From assembly GCA_018695085.1 (NCBI GenBank), contig JABHOU010000589.1:1-33452 (forward strand): DNA of 33,452 nt. Reading direction: 5' to 3'. This document shows, piece by piece, positions 30,351 to 33,452 of the stretch (position 1 is its first letter; each line of letters opens with the position of its first letter). The notes beneath the pieces are model-generated. The model made no database searches. It worked only from the letters and a program-made list of their open reading frames with translations, and was not told the DNA's origin. The translations under genes were made by a program, and so were the position numbers. This DNA is from Opitutia bacterium (GTDB taxonomy: Bacteria; Verrucomicrobiota; Verrucomicrobiia; Opitutales; Seribacteraceae).

Positions 30351-30542
30351 ATGAAATCGCATCTTGTCTGGTTCTTTCTGGTGTTTGCTGCTTGTGCTTC
30401 TGTTCCCTTTGGAATGGTGGGTGAGGTAAAGCTCCAAGGTTGTCTTTGTTGTCAGCAGGGAATAGAAGACATTAGGAACTCCAATAGCCAGGTGATGCAT
30501 TTTTACGTTTATTTGGAATCCGGAGGGATAAGGAAGCTGTGA
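30351..30542 (+). CDS. Small secreted cysteine-containing hypothetical protein
   Basis: 63 residues from ATG 30351; a TTG at 30327 gives a longer form that overlaps the previous stop. The start is a signal peptide (KSHLVWFFLVFAACASVPFG). The mature part has QGCLCCQQGIED, a CxCC group that could bind metal or form disulfides. Its stop overlaps the GTG of the TPR gene (GTGA), so the two are probably coupled. No family is recognised. Confidence 0.45.
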   Translation: MKSHLVWFFLVFAACASVPFGMVGEVKLQGCLCCQQGIEDIRNSNSQVMHFYVYLESGGIRKL

Positions 30543-31279
30543 GTGGGAAAATCCTCTCTATAAAAGACGTTGCCTTTGTGGCGTTTGGAATTTTTTGTAC
30601 TCTCGCATCCTTTGTATTCTTCAGTGTTTCGACTCGTGAATCGCCGGAAGTAGTTTCGAAAACCACTCCTAATGGCATTCGCGGTACACCATCGTGCGAA
30701 GCCGGTTTCGAAGACAAACTTGCGGAGGCAAGTAGGCTTGCCATTTCAGGTGATGCTCATCAAGCCCTCGCTGCTTGTGATCGTCTTTTAGCTCAAGCCC
30801 CGTCCGATCACCGCCCCCTTCTATTGCGGGCAGAAATTTGCCTCGCTTCGGGTTATTTAGCTAAGGCTTCCGTAGCAGCAGAGTCGGCTGTTTTGCGTTC
30901 TCCCGAAAACCTTGATTGCCTGCTTATGCGAGTTCGTACTTCCATGGCATTTGGGCAACGTGCTTCGGCCCTTGTCGATATTGACAGTATTATCGAAGAT
31001 CATCCTCTCCATTCTGAAGCACTTTTTCGGCGTGGCATGATATATTTTGCAGATGATTTGTATGAGGATGCCTTGAGAGATTTTAATGCCTGTATCTCCA
31101 TCGGCGGAGAAAGGGAATTGTCTGCCGCTTTTTTCAACCGATCCAAAACCTATGCTGCCTTGGGGCAATTTTCGGAAGCAGTTAAGGACATGAATCGTTT
31201 TTCGGAACTCACCGAAGACCCTTTGGCCGTTCGTGAATCCCGGAAGTTTATTGAAGAATGGAAATTGACTCCGGAGTGA
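30539..31279 (+). CDS. Membrane-anchored TPR protein
   Basis: 246 residues from GTG 30539, overlapping the previous stop by four bases. One N-terminal membrane helix (VAFVAFGIFCTLASFVFFSV) is followed, from about residue 58, by tandem tetratricopeptide repeats: ASRLAISGDAHQALAACDRL, LLLRAEICLASGYLAKASVA, ALFRRGMIYFADDLYEDALR and AAFFNRSKTYAALGQFSEAV. TPRs mediate protein contacts; here they probably project into the periplasm. A role in cytochrome or enzyme assembly is possible but not shown. Confidence 0.8.
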   Translation: MSGKILSIKDVAFVAFGIFCTLASFVFFSVSTRESPEVVSKTTPNGIRGTPSCEAGFEDKLAEASRLAISGDAHQALAACDRLLAQAPSDHRPLLLRAEICLASGYLAKASVAAESAVLRSPENLDCLLMRVRTSMAFGQRASALVDIDSIIEDHPLHSEALFRRGMIYFADDLYEDALRDFNACISIGGERELSAAFFNRSKTYAALGQFSEAVKDMNRFSELTEDPLAVRESRKFIEEWKLTPE

Positions 31280-31393
31280 TCATTTCGTCTTTCACAAATA
31301 TCGCGATTCCTGTATCGATCACGTCTTGCATGTGATTCTAATCGATCTCTCTGCTATTTTGTTGGGGTTCCTTGTGTTTTTCGGTCTAATATA

Positions 31394-32695
31394 ATGATGA
31401 AAATTGGTGTAGCGAACTTGATTTGCCTGATTCTCGGGCTGCTCTCGCCTGTAGCTATTCAAGCGGAAGACCGCTTCGAACGCATGCCGATCCAATACAG
31501 TCAGTCGAAGCCGGATAATGCGGTTTCCCTTCTTCAGGCGAAACTTGCGAATGACGAAGTCGAGTGGGTTCGAGAGAGTTACACCGGTTACCTGCGACCT
31601 CTCCTGAAGGCACTTGGGGTCGGTGTCGAATCGCAGACTCTGGTTTTTACCAAGACCAGCCTGCAGGGGCGACTGATTTCGCCGAGCCGTCCACGTGCTC
31701 TGTATTTCAACGACAGCGTCTACGTCGGTTACGTACCCGGCAGTCACTTGTTGGAAGTTTCTGTGGCGGACCCGTCAATGGGTGCGGTGTTTTTTACCTT
31801 TGACCAAAATGTCCGGCGGTTGAAGCGCAATGTTGCTGACTGCATGTCTTGCCATGGTTCCTCGCGCACCGATTACAAACCAGGCCACCTGCTGCGCTCG
31901 GTCTATCCCGCCGAAGACGGTCACCCCATATTGCGAGCCGGTAGTCACCTGACAAACCACGAGAGCCCCTATGAAAAACGCTGGGGAGGGTGGTACGTCA
32001 GTGGTCGGCACGGCATCATGCGGCACATGGGCAACGCCTTGGCCAAGATAGACGACGATGACGCCATTGATCTCAATCGCAACAGCGAAGCCAATACGGT
32101 TGATCTCGGGAATTACTTCAATACCACCCGCTATCTCAGTGCCCACAGCGATATTGTCGCTATGCTGGTGCAGGATCATCAGGTACATATGCACAACCTA
32201 CTCGCAGCGGCTAATTACGAAACCCGTTACGCTTTGTTCGATCAGAAAATTATTGATCAGGCTTTGAACGAAACCTCCGACAGGTTGCGTCAATCCACGC
32301 GTCGTCGAATCGCTTCCGCGGGCGAGAAGTTTCTTCGTTACATGCTATTTACCGAGGAAGCTTCGCTCCCGAATGAGGTTCGCGGCACCACGACGTTCTC
32401 GAAAACATTCTCACGTCGCGGGCCACACGATAGGGAAGGTCGATCCCTATACCAGTTGGATTTGAAAACGAGGTTGTTGAAATACCCGTGCAGTTATCTA
32501 ATCTATTCCGAAGCCTTCGATCAGCTTCCCGTTCAGATGAAGGAATACTTGTATCGTCGTCTTTGGGAAATATTGTCTGGCAAGGATCAATCGGAAGAAT
32601 ACGCTCGTTTGAAACCTTCTATGCGCCGGACGATCTTGGAGATTCTCATCCAGACAAAAGACGATCTCCCCGACTACTGGAAACTGGAAGGTTAA
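31394..32695 (+). CDS. Secreted monoheme hypothetical protein
   Basis: 433 residues (ATG at 31394 or 31397). The signal peptide is ANLICLILGLLSPVAIQA. One heme motif, CMSCH, lies at residues 150-154 (NVADCMSCHGSSRTDY), in a pattern seen in uncharacterised cytochromes of PVC and other bacteria. Downstream, HLLRSVYPAEDGHPI, SHLTNHESPYEKRWGGWYVS and HMHNLLAAANYETRYAL contain many histidines that could be ligands. The whole protein is larger than a simple cytochrome c. The reaction is unknown. A 114-base gap separates it from the TPR gene. Confidence 0.75.
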   Translation: MMKIGVANLICLILGLLSPVAIQAEDRFERMPIQYSQSKPDNAVSLLQAKLANDEVEWVRESYTGYLRPLLKALGVGVESQTLVFTKTSLQGRLISPSRPRALYFNDSVYVGYVPGSHLLEVSVADPSMGAVFFTFDQNVRRLKRNVADCMSCHGSSRTDYKPGHLLRSVYPAEDGHPILRAGSHLTNHESPYEKRWGGWYVSGRHGIMRHMGNALAKIDDDDAIDLNRNSEANTVDLGNYFNTTRYLSAHSDIVAMLVQDHQVHMHNLLAAANYETRYALFDQKIIDQALNETSDRLRQSTRRRIASAGEKFLRYMLFTEEASLPNEVRGTTTFSKTFSRRGPHDREGRSLYQLDLKTRLLKYPCSYLIYSEAFDQLPVQMKEYLYRRLWEILSGKDQSEEYARLKPSMRRTILEILIQTKDDLPDYWKLEG

Positions 32696-32742
32696 GACGA
32701 ATCCATCTTCGTGCAGACTCCTACTTTTCTTGCCAAGAGGAA

Positions 32743-33066
32743 ATGAAACCGGTGCGACCATCTGAAAGCGATCCTTCGACGGAATGGTACGAAAACGGGA
32801 AAAAGAAGAGGGAAGGTCATCTCAAGAATGGCAAACAGGACGGGGTATGGACGACTTGGCACGAGAATGGTCAAAAATCCCGGGAAGTAAACTATCGAGA
32901 TGGCGTGCCCGTCGGATCTTGGACGACATGGTACGAGACCGGAAAAATAAAAAGGATCGGATCCTTCGACCGCAAAGGCAGCAAGGATGGGCTTTGGGTT
33001 TGGTACGACAAGGACGGGTGCGAAAGCGCTCGTGCTGATTACAAGGAAGAGCCCCTTCTGAATTAG
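32743..33066 (+). CDS. YwqK/MORN-repeat protein
   Basis: 107 residues from ATG 32743, with AGAGGA just upstream; the longer frame is out of phase with the preceding gene's coding and is not used. Repeats follow the YwqK-type MORN pattern: STEWYENGKKKREGHLKNGK, GVWTTWHENGQKSREVNYRD, GSWTTWYETGKIKRIGSF and GLWVWYDKDG. Such proteins are often annotated as antitoxin components, a label with weak support. No toxin gene is adjacent. It has no signal peptide. Confidence 0.75.
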   Translation: MKPVRPSESDPSTEWYENGKKKREGHLKNGKQDGVWTTWHENGQKSREVNYRDGVPVGSWTTWYETGKIKRIGSFDRKGSKDGLWVWYDKDGCESARADYKEEPLLN

Positions 33067-33286
33067 TGGGCACTCCACCCGGGAGTCTTTGGATTGGAGG
33101 GACTGACTGCGGACCGTTACTTTTGTTTTCACCTAAAACCAAAACATTGCCGCCATTCCGTTCGAAGAGGCGACCGTGTCTCATAGAGTCCAAGAAAGCG
33201 GGCGCGTCCTCGAGGCATTCCTGTGAATGAAGCGACGTAATCACATTCAAAGATCGGCTTCGGTTGACACGCCTGATAAAACTCGA

Positions 33287-33400
33287 TCAGTCCCGAATTA
33301 ATAATTCGTCAACATTACGCTTGGTATCCAGATGACGGACCAGCTTGACCTTTGCTTTGGGATCAAGACCACGCAGTTCAATTAGTTCGCTGACATACAT
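33287..33400 (-). pseudogene. N-terminal fragment of an unidentified gene
   Basis: On the minus strand ATG 33400 opens MYVSELIELRGLDPKAKVKL, then VRHLDTKRNVDELLIRD and a stop. It looks like the conserved N-terminus of a longer protein (the ELxxLRGLDP...KLVRHxD pattern recalls the leader region of some GIY-YIG nuclease-type proteins), cut short after 37 residues. The 33067-33286 stretch beyond it is open on the minus strand (VITSLHSQECLEDAPAFLD) without a start codon I trust, so it may be further debris. Confidence 0.3.
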
Positions 33401-33452
33401 GCCTTTTAGGGTAAATGAGAAGGTTTTGGGCGAATTGCCGGCAAGCTATGAG

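Overview
The window looks like a chromosomal segment of a PVC-group bacterium, most likely a Verrucomicrobiota member. This is inferred from the DUF1501/DUF1800 pair, a truncated PSCyt1 (planctomycete-type cytochrome c) gene and the gene style; there is no rRNA to test it. GC content looks close to 50%. No tRNA, rRNA, CRISPR array or intact insertion sequence was seen.

Layout. (1) 1-1490: accessory, plasmid/phage-like genes (small membrane protein, DUF932 protein, hairpin terminator, then a decayed overlapping gene pair). (2) 1636-4040: nitrosative-stress block: an NsrR-like Rrf2 regulator, a lipoprotein truncated hemoglobin behind a convincing NsrR-type operator, gene debris including a truncated PSCyt1 gene, and a RIC/YtfE di-iron repair protein. 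(3) 4215-8399: an FAD-dependent halogenase-like oxidoreductase and the DUF1501/DUF1800 pair. (4) 8818-18264, plus strand: a membrane polyferredoxin, then a nap operon of unusual composition (membrane-anchored tetraheme cytochrome c, NapA, NapG-like ferredoxin, NapH-like polyferredoxin with an extra periplasmic domain, second membrane polyferredoxin). No napB, napC, napD or napF is present. (5) 18498-26992, minus strand: a translationally coupled operon for a tetraheme cytochrome c, a small membrane protein, a CuA subunit II, a Rieske protein, a fused cytochrome b/diheme c, a heme-copper subunit I, two subunit III-like proteins, a subunit IV-like protein, a small CxxC membrane protein and, last, an azurin. 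(6) 27177-29437: a divergent Rrf2 regulator, anaerobic HemN and a STAS-like protein. (7) 29935-33400: small hypothetical genes, a TPR protein, a monoheme secreted protein, a YwqK/MORN protein and a truncated ORF.

How it fits together. The neighbourhood is about anaerobic nitrogen-oxide respiration: nitrate reduction by Nap fed by polyferredoxins and multiheme cytochromes, NO sensing by two Rrf2 proteins, NO defence by hemoglobin and RIC, and heme supply by HemN. In this setting the bc/heme-copper operon is unlikely to be an ordinary aa3 oxidase. Subunit I keeps all metal ligands, the D-channel and the active-site tyrosine, but lacks the K-channel Thr and Lys. The partner cytochrome b lacks both histidines expected for heme bH and has PAWY in place of PEWY. 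I infer a quinol-to-NO (or modified O2) reductase assembly with a non-canonical, probably non-Q-cycle bc module. This is the strongest candidate for an undescribed system in the window.
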